From Granulicella sp963717535 (GTDB lineage Bacteria; Acidobacteriota; Terriglobia; Terriglobales; Acidobacteriaceae): a stretch of 64,000 nt of DNA. The position numbers were made by a program, and so were the translations under genes. Shown in pieces: positions 7,539-17,480 of this stretch. The DNA lies in assembly GCA_963717535.1 (NCBI GenBank), contig OY970344.1:372001-436000 (forward strand). Direction: 5' to 3'. The notes beneath the pieces were generated by a model. That model ran no database searches. It was not told the origin of the DNA and was given only the letters and a program-made list of their open reading frames with translations. Position 1 is the stretch's first letter; every line of letters begins with the position of its first letter.

Positions 7539-10169
7539 CTATTGCGGTGGGATCCCGGGCTTGGCCGTAGTAGCGGGGGGTGGTGGCTGCGGAGCGAGAG
7601 GGCTGGCTGCGGTTACTGCGACGGGGTTCGGCGTCTGAGTTGGAGCGGCGTTGGCCGAGGGTGAAGCAACCGGCTTCTGGATTGGGTCGGGCAGGGTGAT
7701 CGTGGCAAGCGCGTCGGGGTCATCCCGGAGCTTGAGGAACAGGGTAGCGCCGTCCGCGGGCGCAGGCACCGGAATTGAGTTTTGAGCGAATCCGGAGGGC
7801 ACGTCGGAGGGTTTGCTGAAGTCGTTCGCCGCGGCGAACGACTGAATCAGGAAGAGGTTGCTGCCTTGAACCGTGCAGCTCGGCGTAGGCCCGGTGGAGC
7901 AGTGGACCGCGCTGATCTGCGGGGTGCGGACGAGGATGCCGAGGGGAGTCCATGAGCCGGTGGTTCCGTCCCCGGCGACCGGCCGCATCTGCAGCTTGCC
8001 AAACGCGGACTGACCGAAGGCCTTGAGCGGATCGAGGGTGGCGACCGCGGTGTGCTCGTCTTGCAGGATCAGGTTGTTGTCGGCCAGTGAGAGGGAGGTG
8101 TGGACTGCGTTGTCGGCGGTCGCGACTTCGACCTTTTGGTTGCGGGGAAAGGCGTCCTTGGTCTGGACGACGAAGGTGACCCTGCCGTTGAGGGGGATCT
8201 CGTCCTCCCCGGCGAGGTTGACGGGCAGCTCGCCGTCAGAACGGGCAGGGGTGGCGCTGAGCGACACCAGTTGAAGGGACGGGCGCGCGCCTTCAGTGGA
8301 GACTTTGACGGTCATAGTGCGTCCGTCTTTGAGCTTGACCGCGGCGTCACTGCCGTCCTTGGGGGAAGCGGTGGACTTTGACGCAAGACTGAGGGTGGTG
8401 TCGTCATTCCCGTCGCCTGCGGGGGTGAAGGTTTGGTCCGCCAGTCTGAGTTCGGCGACATTGGAGAGGCCCTGGCCGGTGAGGACCGCCACGTTGTCGC
8501 CTTCGTGGATCTTGAGGGCATTGAAGTGAATGTCGCCGTTGTAAGCAGTGAGTGCGACGGTGTCTTTTCTGGTGTCGCCATACTGCTGAATGGCGAGGGA
8601 GTAGCCGCCGGGCTGGATCTTCTTGAGAGGGACTTCGAGCGCAAGTGTGTTCTTGGAGAGTTTGTCCCCGTCGTCTTTGGCGGGTTTGAAGGTGACGTCC
8701 ACGTCCTTGTCTTTGCTCGTCGTAAGGGCGATGTGCTGGACGCAGGCCGTGCCGTCGCCCTTGAGGGTGAGGTGATTGTCCTGACCTGCGAGCAGTTGGG
8801 TGTCGCTGACGATCTTCCAATCCTTGCCGTCGACCTGTTGGAGAGTGAGGGTGGGACCCTCGAAGGAGTCGAAGCCCCAGAATCCGTGAACCGTGCCGGT
8901 GACGGTGAGATCGGTGGAGCCCGCCTTGGCCGACGATGCGCCTATCAGAGAAGACGGCGCACCCGGCTTGGAGCTGTCGGGAGGGGCGTCATGGAGGGCC
9001 TTACGGGAATCGTCCTTGGCCACGATCAGGCCCCCTTCGAACGCCGCCGGGGTGAGGGGAATATCCTGAGCGCCGCTGGTTCGGTTCAGGCGCAGAACAA
9101 GGTCATGTGCAAAGCTCGTAGAGAAGACGAGGGGAGCCCCTTCAAGTTGGAGTGCCATGCGGGGTTGCAGGAGGCAGGCGACTTGGTCGGGGTCGTGTGG
9201 ATGGAGGGGCGGAGGCACTGCTTTCTGAATGGCCGGTAGACCGATGACGATGACGGACTTCGGGTCGATGAACGAGACGGGTGCATTGAGTTTCAGGTTC
9301 AGAGTGGGGCCCTGAGGAAAGCTGAGGCCGGGAATGTACTGGTATTTGGCCGTGTGCAGCGTGCTGACGAGGTGGACGAGATCAACCACCGCACCGACGT
9401 AGGCGGAGTAGACGCCCGCACCGGCGGCCCCGGTGTACGAAGCAGCGTTGATGAAATCGGAAGAAGGCCCGGAGGAGATGGATTCGGCAATCGTCTGGCC
9501 GTGGCCATCCGAGAGCAGAACGGGGGCACTGGACTGCGTGAGGCAGTTCACCTGGGCTTCAACGGGTTGCTTGAAGCAGTCGGCGTTGGGCTTGAGGGCG
9601 AGAGTGGCGGCCAGCTTGGAGGAATGATCCTGGATGGCCTTGGGGTCGTCCTGCGGAACGGTACGCATAGCCGCGAGATAGCGTTCGATTCGCTGCTGCT
9701 CGAAGGAGGCTTCGTTGAGGTCGGCATCAGCACGGATGAAGAGGCCGGGCTTGCCTTTTACTGCGGAGCGCAGGGTTTTGAAATCGCCACCGGTTTCGGG
9801 AGCGACGAAGAGCAGAGCTTGCTGGGCGTCCTGCGGGACGGTGACGGTGGTGCCTTCAGCGGTGTGCTTTTTGTCCCAGGTGTCGATCTCGGTGAACCAG
9901 TTGTCGGGTGGCTCGTTGGTGGTGCCGCGAAGGAAAGCGACGATCAGAAGCAGGTGATTCCGTTGATCGTTAGGAAGGTCAGCTTTCACCCAGATCTTGT
10001 CACCGGGCTGCAGGTTGGGAACCTGGGCGATGGGCAGCGTAGTTGTGCCGCGGCTGATGCGAACGTCAATCTTTGGTCCGGCGAGGTCGAAGCGGGCATT
10101 GTCGGCGCGCAGGGGCGCGGTGACAGCGGCGGACGCGAGGAGACAGGCAAGGGCTTGCGATGGCTTCAT
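7539..10169 (-). CDS. Large exported protein of unknown function
   Basis: I do not recognise the family. From the ATG at 10169 it has 876 residues with a clean signal peptide (MKPSQALACLLASAAVTAPLRA). The body looks like several beta-rich, Ig-like modules separated by charged loops, and the last 45 residues are Pro/Ala-rich, ending in PPPPATTAKPGIPPQ. The frame is open 38 codons further upstream, but that extension has no signal peptide and would run into the preceding gene, so the ATG at 10169 is preferred. It probably acts in the periplasm or at the cell surface. It follows a secreted S41 peptidase on the same strand with a gap of 79 bases. Confidence 0.7.
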   Translation of the reverse strand: MKPSQALACLLASAAVTAPLRADNARFDLAGPKIDVRISRGTTTLPIAQVPNLQPGDKIWVKADLPNDQRNHLLLIVAFLRGTTNEPPDNWFTEIDTWDKKHTAEGTTVTVPQDAQQALLFVAPETGGDFKTLRSAVKGKPGLFIRADADLNEASFEQQRIERYLAAMRTVPQDDPKAIQDHSSKLAATLALKPNADCFKQPVEAQVNCLTQSSAPVLLSDGHGQTIAESISSGPSSDFINAASYTGAAGAGVYSAYVGAVVDLVHLVSTLHTAKYQYIPGLSFPQGPTLNLKLNAPVSFIDPKSVIVIGLPAIQKAVPPPLHPHDPDQVACLLQPRMALQLEGAPLVFSTSFAHDLVLRLNRTSGAQDIPLTPAAFEGGLIVAKDDSRKALHDAPPDSSKPGAPSSLIGASSAKAGSTDLTVTGTVHGFWGFDSFEGPTLTLQQVDGKDWKIVSDTQLLAGQDNHLTLKGDGTACVQHIALTTSKDKDVDVTFKPAKDDGDKLSKNTLALEVPLKKIQPGGYSLAIQQYGDTRKDTVALTAYNGDIHFNALKIHEGDNVAVLTGQGLSNVAELRLADQTFTPAGDGNDDTTLSLASKSTASPKDGSDAAVKLKDGRTMTVKVSTEGARPSLQLVSLSATPARSDGELPVNLAGEDEIPLNGRVTFVVQTKDAFPRNQKVEVATADNAVHTSLSLADNNLILQDEHTAVATLDPLKAFGQSAFGKLQMRPVAGDGTTGSWTPLGILVRTPQISAVHCSTGPTPSCTVQGSNLFLIQSFAAANDFSKPSDVPSGFAQNSIPVPAPADGATLFLKLRDDPDALATITLPDPIQKPVASPSANAAPTQTPNPVAVTAASPLAPQPPPPATTAKPGIPPQ

Positions 10170-10248
10170 CTGCAAGGTTAGACGCCCACCCTGCTGCCGG
10201 TGGTTGCGAAGGTCCGGGCGATCTCCCCGGCAGTGAGCCTCCGGTGGG

Positions 10249-11739
10249 TTAACGCACGGGAAGCGCCGCAAGTGCAGCGTCACGGCCTGTCGCGATGTCT
10301 TGCGGCGTGGGCTGAACGCGGATGTCAGGCGTGATCCCGGCGTTTGGAGCGGGAACGGGAGGAAAGGTGCCGATCAACGGGAGATCGAACTCCAAGCCGG
10401 AGTGAGGCAGATGAACGAAAAAGAAGGCTCCGCCGTTGATGCCACGCTGGCTTCCCCCGGTAGGTTGGCCAACCAGCGTGCCGAGGTGAAGGGTTTGCAT
10501 GTTTTGGGCGAACTGGAAGGTGGCTGAGCTGTTGTTGGCGTCTATAAGAACGAAGACGCGCCCGCGGAAGCGCTTGCCCTGGGGCTGAACCGTGTCGCCG
10601 AGGGTGTTTTCTCCTGGCCGCTGGAGTTTCAGATAGCTGACCTGGGCGGGGGCGGTGGGCCAGGGAGTGGGGAGCTCGACCGCTGCGGTACTCCAGTGAA
10701 AGAAAGACTTGTCCCAGGTATCGAGAAAGGGAGCGAGATCGGCGGGAACATCGCGATATCGCACCAGCCGCTGCATGGGTGCGAGGGTGAGGGGATGGTC
10801 GACGAGGTGGGCGAGGATGACAGCGCCAACGTCGTCACCTCCCTCATTGCCGCGAAGATCAAGGATCAGCGCGGGCGCGTTACGGGCGGCTGCCTCGTCC
10901 AGATGGGCGTCCAGCCATGGCTTCCAGGCCCAGTGGCTGTTGAAGAGGGCCCATGTGGGCATGCGCAGATATGCGCTGCCGTTAGGAAGGTTTTTGGAGC
11001 TGAAGAGCGGCGCGTTGGGGTCCTCGGTATCCGAACCTTTTGTGGCTCGCGCGCGCTGCTCCACCGTAAGTGTGGCGACGGTGATGGATTGAGTGTCGGG
11101 TGCTCCTGGTTTGCGTGCGCGGAGGGTCAGCGTGGTGCCGGTCGGGGGAAACACGAGCGGGAAGTAGATATCGAATAGCTCGTAGGATTCGGTCCCCAGA
11201 ACGCCGAGTTGAGCGATGCGCTTTGCGTCGTTGGCACCGTCGGCACGGGCGAAGGGCAGCAGGCGATCCAGGATGGTGGCGACCGGCACGCTGTCCATGC
11301 TGAGGATCTCGGTGCCCGGTGGAAGATCCTTGGATGGAGTGAGATCCGACGTGACGATCATGCGGTGATCGAGCCAGACAAACAGAAAGGGAACCCGCGT
11401 AGATGAGTTGAAGAGCGCTTCTGTGACCGCTTTGGATTGGTTCACCGGGTTCGCCTGAGTGTGGCCGCACCGCACTGTAGCTGCGAACCGGGAAAACGCG
11501 AGAAACGCCTCCGCCAGGGTCTGATCATGGTCGAGTGCCTGGCTCAGATCTGCGAAGTGAGCGTCCATCTGCGGCTTCGTGTTGTAGCGGTAAAGGCCGG
11601 GATGGAGCTGTTCGTAGACGCGACGCAGGATGGCCGCATCGGCCTGGAGGTCGGCAGATTTCAGCAGGGTGGGAGCACTTTGTGCCCCGGCTAGGCAAGA
11701 GGTGAAAGCAAAGCAGAAGAGCAGGAGACGACGCAGCAT
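10249..11739 (-). CDS. S41-family (tail-specific protease-like) peptidase, secreted
   Basis: A protein of 496 residues with a signal peptide (MLRRLLLFCFAFTSCLAGAQ). The C-terminal half carries the S41 core: ALILDLRGNEGGDDVGA followed by VFVLIDANNSSATFQFAQNM, where the NSSA serine is in the place of the catalytic serine, and then VGQPTGGSQRGINGG. The N-terminal 200 residues resemble the helical cap region of acidobacterial and Bacteroidetes S41 proteins (YEQLHPGLYRYNT). No clear PDZ domain can be seen. Likely role is periplasmic proteolysis with unknown substrate. Confidence 0.8.
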   Translation of the reverse strand: MLRRLLLFCFAFTSCLAGAQSAPTLLKSADLQADAAILRRVYEQLHPGLYRYNTKPQMDAHFADLSQALDHDQTLAEAFLAFSRFAATVRCGHTQANPVNQSKAVTEALFNSSTRVPFLFVWLDHRMIVTSDLTPSKDLPPGTEILSMDSVPVATILDRLLPFARADGANDAKRIAQLGVLGTESYELFDIYFPLVFPPTGTTLTLRARKPGAPDTQSITVATLTVEQRARATKGSDTEDPNAPLFSSKNLPNGSAYLRMPTWALFNSHWAWKPWLDAHLDEAAARNAPALILDLRGNEGGDDVGAVILAHLVDHPLTLAPMQRLVRYRDVPADLAPFLDTWDKSFFHWSTAAVELPTPWPTAPAQVSYLKLQRPGENTLGDTVQPQGKRFRGRVFVLIDANNSSATFQFAQNMQTLHLGTLVGQPTGGSQRGINGGAFFFVHLPHSGLEFDLPLIGTFPPVPAPNAGITPDIRVQPTPQDIATGRDAALAALPVR

Positions 11740-11814
11740 CAGGGCAGGTCTCGATCGGAGTTTGGGGGCCTGCTCCTAAGATAACGGCGCGCTCGAACGC
11801 GTATTGATGGAGGC

Positions 11815-12921
11815 TTACTTTGGTTGCGATTCGTTCAGCAGCTCAACCAGGTAATTCTTCCATATTGCAGCCTGGGTGTGGGTGCCGTGGCCTCGGGTTG
11901 CGTCGGTGATGGGGAGAAGGACGAACTTGGCGTGGGGCATCTGTTTGGCCATGTTTTCGGCGATGCCTAGTTCGGGTGGGTTGATGAAGTCGTCGGCGGA
12001 GTTGATGTACATGACCGGGACGGTGATTTTGGCGAGGTTCTTGCTTGGGTCGTAGTTGCGACTTGCGTCGACGTAGTAGATCAGGTTGTTGGCATCGCTT
12101 TGCGAACCCGCACGGTCAAGGTAGTTGTCGATGAAGTGCTCGGCTGCGGCGCGGGTGGGCGCGGCTTTTTGTTGTACCAGCGGCGCGGAGCCCATGATGA
12201 AGAGCATCTCGTTCGCGGTACGGAGGCCGAGTTCGGGTTCAGTCTTGTATTCGCCGTTAAGCCAGGCAGGGTCGCGCTTGATGTTTTCGATGGCCATGTA
12301 GCGCATCATGCGGTTGCGGCCGGCGATCTGCGTGGGGAGGCAGGCGAGCGGCATGAGCGCGTCCGCGAAGCCGGGATAGGTCTCACCCCAAACGAAGCTC
12401 TGCATGCAGCCCATGGAGGTGCCGAGGATGAGGCGGAGGTGGTCGACGTGAAGGCCCTGCAGCAGCATTTCGTGCTGGGAGCGGACCATGTCGTCGTAGT
12501 CGTAGTGGGGGAAGCGCATGTGCAGACCGTCGGAGGGCTTGGAGCTGTCTCCGTGGCCGATGTCATCCGGGAAGATGAGGAAGTACTTGTTGGTATCGAG
12601 CGGTTGTCCGGGGCCGAAGAGCACGTTCGCGAAGACGGCGTTGAAGAGCGTGTGGGCATTGCCGCCGGTGCCATGGAGAAGCAGAACCGCGTTGTCGACG
12701 TGGCCCGAGGCGCCGCGGTGCGGTGTGCCGAGCGTGAGGTAGTGGAGATGAAGTGAGGGGATGCCCTCTCCACTGCCGAAGCGGAAGTTCGGGATGTTGA
12801 AGTCACCCGGTTTGCCGCTGTAGACAGACCTTGGTTGAGCGTTGGCCGGTGCCGTAGACATTTGCTGCGCACCGACGTTGATGGTGAGGGCCAGGCTGAG
12901 CAAAGCGAGAATGCGCTTCAT
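11815..12921 (-). CDS. Alpha/beta-fold hydrolase, MetX-like, secreted
   Basis: A protein of 368 residues with a signal peptide (MKRILALLSLALTINVGAQ). The nucleophile elbow is GTSMGCMQSF, and VLLLHGTGGNA gives the oxyanion region. The arrangement HYLTLGTPHR...GGNAHT...DDIGHGDSSKP and PVMYINSADDFINPP (acid) plus a late GHGTH (histidine) resembles the homoserine O-acetyltransferase branch of alpha/beta hydrolases. Export argues against a role in methionine synthesis, so an esterase or hydrolase of the periplasm is more likely. Substrate unknown. Confidence 0.78.
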   Translation of the reverse strand: MKRILALLSLALTINVGAQQMSTAPANAQPRSVYSGKPGDFNIPNFRFGSGEGIPSLHLHYLTLGTPHRGASGHVDNAVLLLHGTGGNAHTLFNAVFANVLFGPGQPLDTNKYFLIFPDDIGHGDSSKPSDGLHMRFPHYDYDDMVRSQHEMLLQGLHVDHLRLILGTSMGCMQSFVWGETYPGFADALMPLACLPTQIAGRNRMMRYMAIENIKRDPAWLNGEYKTEPELGLRTANEMLFIMGSAPLVQQKAAPTRAAAEHFIDNYLDRAGSQSDANNLIYYVDASRNYDPSKNLAKITVPVMYINSADDFINPPELGIAENMAKQMPHAKFVLLPITDATRGHGTHTQAAIWKNYLVELLNESQPK

Positions 12922-13080
12922 GATGTCTCCTTATGGCGTGGCAGCTCGTAATCCCACCCATGCGCGATGGAGTGCGCATGAGCGGGACCCAAGGGGTGTT
13001 TGACCCCGTAGAGAAGTTCCTCGGCGATAGGCGTGCCGAGATCTTTCGTCCAAGGTCGCTGCACCCGCACGTGAAGTGTT

Positions 13081-15027
13081 CTAGCGGTCGGGGCTGAGGA
13101 CGGGCATGGCGGAGACGGTGTGTGTGAGGGGCCTTGTGATCTCGTCCATGTAGTCCTTTTGCGTCTCGTCGCGCACGAGCACGGGGTACCGTTCGCCGTC
13201 GTGGTAGTCGATGTCTATCTGGTTGACGTAAATCTCAGTGCCTACGACGAAATGGATGGGTTGGGTGCCGGTTTTGGCGGTAGTGAGTACCTCGTGGAAG
13301 AGCTGGATCTGATCGTCGCCTTCTGCCGGGATCGCGCGGCCATTGATCGCGATAATCTTCTGGCCAGGCGCGAGCTTGGCCTTGTCGGCGGGGCTGCCCC
13401 AACGTACGTCGTTGATCGTCCCGTCCTTGGCGATGCGGAGACCGAGGGAGTACCAGAGGTCGGGACCGCCGCCGCGACGTCCAGTGCCGGTGAGCAGGGT
13501 CTCTTCGGACTTGGATGGAGTGTCCTGGAAGACGAGCTTGTAGCCGCCGCGTGTGATGCCGTCGAGGTCGGCGTGTGGGTTGACCAGGTCAATCCGCTTG
13601 TGGAGGAAGTCAGCCCAGTCGTACTTCACAACCTGGTTGAGGTCACGGATGAGCTCTTCGCGGTTGTAGGTGACGATGTTTGGACCGGTGTTGCCACCCT
13701 TGCCGAGGAAGATGTGATGGAAGTCCATGATGGACTTCTTGTCATCCGTAAGCTGGCGGATGAGGGTGTCGGCGTCAAGCCAGAGGAGCTCGCCTTCCTG
13801 GTAGTAGTCCTGTCCGCGCTTCCAGTTGGACCAGTTGGGGCTGCCGCCGCGGAGGATGCTGGCGGCGAGCGCGGTGTCATCGGTGGACCGCCATTGCCGG
13901 CCGGATTTGTAGTCGAGCTGGGCGGCCGAGAGGGCGAGCATTTCGCGGTACTGCGCCTGCGTCCACATGCCATCGCGAGCGGCGAGCACGTTGCCCATGT
14001 ACTGGGTCATGCCTTCGTAGACCCAGAGCAGTTCGCCGACCTGGGGCTTCGAGAAGTCGGTCTGGTAGAGCTTGTCGGGGCGGCGGTACTTGCCGTTCCA
14101 GGAGTGGGTGAACTCGTGGGAGAGGAGTTCTGCATTGGGGAGGAGATGCTTGGCGTTCGAGAAGCCGAGCTCTTCGATTCCGTTGTCGGAGCTCTGGCCG
14201 TGCTCCAGGCCTTCCCCGCCGGTGACGTCGGAGAGGGTGAGGAGGAAGTTGTAGTGGTTGTAGTGGTGCGAGGCGTAGGCCTTATCGGCTTCGCGGACGA
14301 GGTTGTTGATGCTGGTGAGGATCTCGGGGTGGAGGTTCGAGTCTTCGGGACGGTCAGAGACTACGTCGATGAAGTGAGCGGGCTTGATGTCGGGCGCAAG
14401 GGCGAACTCGTGGAAGTACTCGCCGGCGATGACGGGCGAGTCCTGGAGTTGTTCGACGGTGGTGGGCTTGTACTGCACGGTGCCGCCAGGTTTGGTGTTG
14501 GCGTCGAAGGGCGTTACGGGCTCAAGCGAGGTGCCGATGCCCCAGCCTTGCGGGACCGTGACGGAGGCCTGGATGGCGATGTTCCTGACCGGCGTGTTTG
14601 CCGGATAAAGCAGGAGCTTTTCCCACTCAAGCACGGCGATCTTATCTGAGGCGCGGGCAAGGACGATGCAGTCCAGATGGGCGTGGATGCTGGTGACGCC
14701 CTTGGGAACGTCGACATGGAACTGGTAGAGGTCTACGTCGTCGCGGCGCCACTGAAGAGGCTGGCCGTTGGCGGTGAAGACTACACCAGTGATGTCCTCT
14801 GCGGGGCCGGTAGGGCGATGGTTGCCGGGGATCCACTCCGGCGTGGTGAAGCTGTTCTCGCCGGCGCGGACAGGGAGATCGATCTCGGCGTGGTAGAGCT
14901 TGCGAGGAGCTTCGGTGAGGTCTGCAGTGATGCGGATGGGCTGCTGGGCATGCGCGGTGAGCGGGAGGGCCAGGGTAAGAAACGGAGCGAGGAGAAGGGG
15001 TGTACGGACAGCGGGCAGCTTGGGCAT
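13081..15027 (-). CDS. M61-family metallopeptidase with PDZ domain
   Basis: Glycyl-aminopeptidase-like zinc protease, 648 residues, with a signal peptide ending near AHAQ. The family signature GGEGLEHGQSS is at about 270-280. The zinc motif HEFTH is at 304-308 in LLSHEFTHSWNGKYRRP, with the third ligand Glu in ELLWVYEGMTQYMG. A PDZ domain follows near 510-600 (WGSPADKAKLAPGQKIIAING). Length and order fit the family well. Probable periplasmic peptidase. Confidence 0.9.
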   Translation of the reverse strand: MPKLPAVRTPLLLAPFLTLALPLTAHAQQPIRITADLTEAPRKLYHAEIDLPVRAGENSFTTPEWIPGNHRPTGPAEDITGVVFTANGQPLQWRRDDVDLYQFHVDVPKGVTSIHAHLDCIVLARASDKIAVLEWEKLLLYPANTPVRNIAIQASVTVPQGWGIGTSLEPVTPFDANTKPGGTVQYKPTTVEQLQDSPVIAGEYFHEFALAPDIKPAHFIDVVSDRPEDSNLHPEILTSINNLVREADKAYASHHYNHYNFLLTLSDVTGGEGLEHGQSSDNGIEELGFSNAKHLLPNAELLSHEFTHSWNGKYRRPDKLYQTDFSKPQVGELLWVYEGMTQYMGNVLAARDGMWTQAQYREMLALSAAQLDYKSGRQWRSTDDTALAASILRGGSPNWSNWKRGQDYYQEGELLWLDADTLIRQLTDDKKSIMDFHHIFLGKGGNTGPNIVTYNREELIRDLNQVVKYDWADFLHKRIDLVNPHADLDGITRGGYKLVFQDTPSKSEETLLTGTGRRGGGPDLWYSLGLRIAKDGTINDVRWGSPADKAKLAPGQKIIAINGRAIPAEGDDQIQLFHEVLTTAKTGTQPIHFVVGTEIYVNQIDIDYHDGERYPVLVRDETQKDYMDEITRPLTHTVSAMPVLSPDR

Positions 15028-15122
15028 CAGGCGGACGGGATCCTCAGGGTTTCTAGCGTTGGACGGATGATGAAAGAATACGCGACCTGGAGAATCGCTC
15101 GGCTGGTGGGGTGCGAGCTGCC

Positions 15123-15683
15123 CTAGTTGAGGGCTGCTTCTATGGTCTCGATGAGCTTCGGGTCATCAGGGGTGATGTCCGGGTTGAAGCGGGCGATGGT
15201 CTGGCCTTCACGGTTGACGAGGAACTTCTCGAAGTTCCAAAGCAGCTCCGGCAGGGCGTTTGGCGCCGGGAAGTTGTGCTCGGCGGCGTACTCGGAGAGG
15301 TGGGTGTGCAACTCGTCGTTGTTGGTGATCCGCTGCGGCTGCGCGGTGATGAGTTGGGCGTACAAGGGGTTCTTGTCTGGACCGGTCACCGTGGTCTTGG
15401 CGAACAACGGGAAGGTGACAGGGTATTCGACGGAGCAGAACTGGGCAATCTCCGCGTTGGTCCCGGGCTCCTGGCCGGCGAAGTCGTTGGCTGGAAAACC
15501 AAGAACGACGAGGCCACGATCCTTGAAGCGTTGATAAAGCGATTCGAGGCCGGTATATTGCGGCGTGAAACCGCACTTCGAAGCCACGTTCACCAGCAAC
15601 AAGACGTTGCCCTGGTAGTCGGAGAGCGTGGTGGGCTGCCCCGCAATGGTTTGGAGGGGAACTTCATAGAGTGAGTTGGGCAT
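15123..15683 (-). CDS. Glutathione peroxidase family protein (thioredoxin-type Cys peroxidase)
   Basis: A protein of 186 residues reducing hydroperoxides in the cytoplasm. The active site reads LVNVASKCGFTPQYTGLE with Cys37 in place of selenocysteine. The second signature GFPANDFAGQEPG (Gln) and the later LLWNFEKFLV (Trp) complete the catalytic set. No signal peptide. It lies divergent from the redox fusion gene at 15780, so both may belong to an oxidative-stress neighbourhood. Confidence 0.9.
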   Translation of the reverse strand: MPNSLYEVPLQTIAGQPTTLSDYQGNVLLLVNVASKCGFTPQYTGLESLYQRFKDRGLVVLGFPANDFAGQEPGTNAEIAQFCSVEYPVTFPLFAKTTVTGPDKNPLYAQLITAQPQRITNNDELHTHLSEYAAEHNFPAPNALPELLWNFEKFLVNREGQTIARFNPDITPDDPKLIETIEAALN

Positions 15684-15779
15684 GCGTCAATTATCACCGC
15701 GAATTCACAGAGGGCGGTCGTGGCACGAGGAAGATTGGTTTGGAAGAACGCCGTGAGACGATGACAGTGGAGGCGCCCC

Positions 15780-17480
15780 TTGTTTACAGCCCAAGAACTG
15801 AAGCAACTTCCTCTGTTCGACTCTGTTCCGCAGGAGACCCTGGAGAAACTAGCCGGGAAGACTGCCGATGTGCGGCTCTGCGAGGGCGAGTGGCTGATCC
15901 GCGAAGGGGAGACGCCGTTCTTCTACGTGATCGTTGAGGGTACCGTTGAGGTCCTGAAAGAGATCAACGGCCGGGAGGAGGTGCTTCGACAGTTCAAGGC
16001 GCCGGACTTCTTTGGCGAGGTGCCAATCCTTCTCGGTGCGCCCTCCCTGGCGTCCGTGCAGGCGAAGATGCCTAGCCGCATTCTTCGGTTGAGCTCGCTA
16101 CAGCTGAAGTTTCTCGTGGACAAGGTGCCTGAGGCCGCTGCGCTCATCCTTAAGGCCCTTAGCGACAGGCTGACGGCAATCCAGGAGTTTGCGCGCGATG
16201 TACCTGGAATTCGAGCGATGGTCGTGGGCTCGCGGTACGACGTTGATTGCCGTGAGATTCGCGCGTTTCTTACGAGCAATCGTGTCCCCTATGCCTGGGT
16301 GGATCGCGACCGGGAGCCGGAGCGCATTCCGTCATGCCTGCGTGAGCGTGCGCTTGAAGGACCGGCTGTTGTGATCGACCAGGAGATCTGTCTTGGCGAC
16401 TCGCCGACGGTGCGTGATGTTGCGTTGGCGCTCGGCTATCAGACCGCGCCAAAGAACGATACCTATGACGTTGTGATCGTTGGCGCTGGGCCAGCGGGCC
16501 TGGCGGCTGGCGTTTATGGGGCGTCGGAGGGTCTCCGCTCGATGGTTGTAGAACGAGCGACGGTGGGTGGGCAGGCAGGGACGTCTTCCCGCATTGAGAA
16601 CTACCTGGGGTTCCCGAACGGGATCTCCGGAGATGAACTGAGCGATCGCGCACAGAAGCAGGCAGCTCGATTTGGCGCGGAGATCGTGGTGACTCGCGAA
16701 GTCACAAACATTCACCCGCTGACTGAAGGCGGCTACTGCGTCGAGATGGACGGTGGCGACCGGGTGAATACGCGATGTGTCGTGCTGGCGACCGGCGTGG
16801 ATTGGCGGCGGCTTGAAGCTGAAGGCATTGATCGGCTGCGCGGGCGCGGGGTGCTATACGGAGCCTCGCGGATGGAGGCCGGCAGTGTGGTGGGCAAGGA
16901 CATCTTTATCGTTGGGGGTGGCAACTCGGCGGGGCAGGCGGCGATGTTCTTCTCGAGCTACGCCCGCAATGTGACGGTGCTGGTGCGCGGTGCCGGCCTG
17001 AAGCTGACGATGTCTTCGTACCTCATCGACCAGATTGCCCACAGAACCAACATCAAGATAGAGCCGTTCACCGAGGTGATCTCAGTGGGCGGGGAGAACG
17101 CGCTGGAGACGGTATGCACCGTGTCGCGCGGGCAGGAAGCTCGCGAACGCCCGGCGCATGGGCTCTTCATCATGATCGGCGCCGATGCGAATACGGCTTG
17201 GCTGCCGGCGCAGATCCAGCGAGATGAGCGTGGCTACGTTTGCACGGGCAGGGACCTACCCGAGAACTCCTGTGGCAATCGCCAGCCGTACCTGCTGGAG
17301 ACGAATCTGCCTGGGTTCTTCTGCGTGGGCGACGTGCGGCATGACTCGATCAAGCGCGTGTCGTCGAGCGTGGGCGAGGGCAGCATGGCCATCGCATTCG
17401 TACACCAGTATCTGGCGATGCGGGAGCGGGAGCGGATGGCTGCCGCCTCCGCGATCGCACAGCAGTACGCGTTTAAGTAG
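15780..17480 (+). CDS. Cyclic-nucleotide-binding domain fused to thioredoxin-reductase-like FAD oxidoreductase
   Basis: Three parts are visible. Residues 1-135 are a CRP-type cNMP-binding beta roll (FYVIVEGTVEVLKE...FFGEVPILLG). About 140-215 is a small thioredoxin/glutaredoxin-like segment (IRAFLTSNRVPYAWVDRD). From 225 there is a class II pyridine-nucleotide disulfide oxidoreductase with FAD motif YDVVIVGAGPAGLAAGVYGA, NADPH motif IFIVGGGNSAGQAAMF and the C-terminal FCVGDVRHDSIKRVSSSVGEGS. The usual redox CxxC is absent: the place reads LYGASRMEAG. The start is TTG, chosen because GGAGG sits 6 bases upstream and an in-frame stop (15762) precedes it. It may be a ligand-gated flavoenzyme acting through the fused domain. 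Confidence 0.85.
   Translation: MFTAQELKQLPLFDSVPQETLEKLAGKTADVRLCEGEWLIREGETPFFYVIVEGTVEVLKEINGREEVLRQFKAPDFFGEVPILLGAPSLASVQAKMPSRILRLSSLQLKFLVDKVPEAAALILKALSDRLTAIQEFARDVPGIRAMVVGSRYDVDCREIRAFLTSNRVPYAWVDRDREPERIPSCLRERALEGPAVVIDQEICLGDSPTVRDVALALGYQTAPKNDTYDVVIVGAGPAGLAAGVYGASEGLRSMVVERATVGGQAGTSSRIENYLGFPNGISGDELSDRAQKQAARFGAEIVVTREVTNIHPLTEGGYCVEMDGGDRVNTRCVVLATGVDWRRLEAEGIDRLRGRGVLYGASRMEAGSVVGKDIFIVGGGNSAGQAAMFFSSYARNVTVLVRGAGLKLTMSSYLIDQIAHRTNIKIEPFTEVISVGGENALETVCTVSRGQEARERPAHGLFIMIGADANTAWLPAQIQRDERGYVCTGRDLPENSCGNRQPYLLETNLPGFFCVGDVRHDSIKRVSSSVGEGSMAIAFVHQYLAMRERERMAAASAIAQQYAFK

Noticed and set aside
10170..10283. N-terminal extension of the large exported protein
   Set aside because: Would overlap the upstream S41 gene's 3' end and hide a clean signal peptide starting at 10169.
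13120..14649. 509-residue plus-strand ORF opposite the M61 peptidase
   Set aside because: Val/Gly/Glu-biased shadow of a high-GC gene; the minus strand carries the full M61 motifs.
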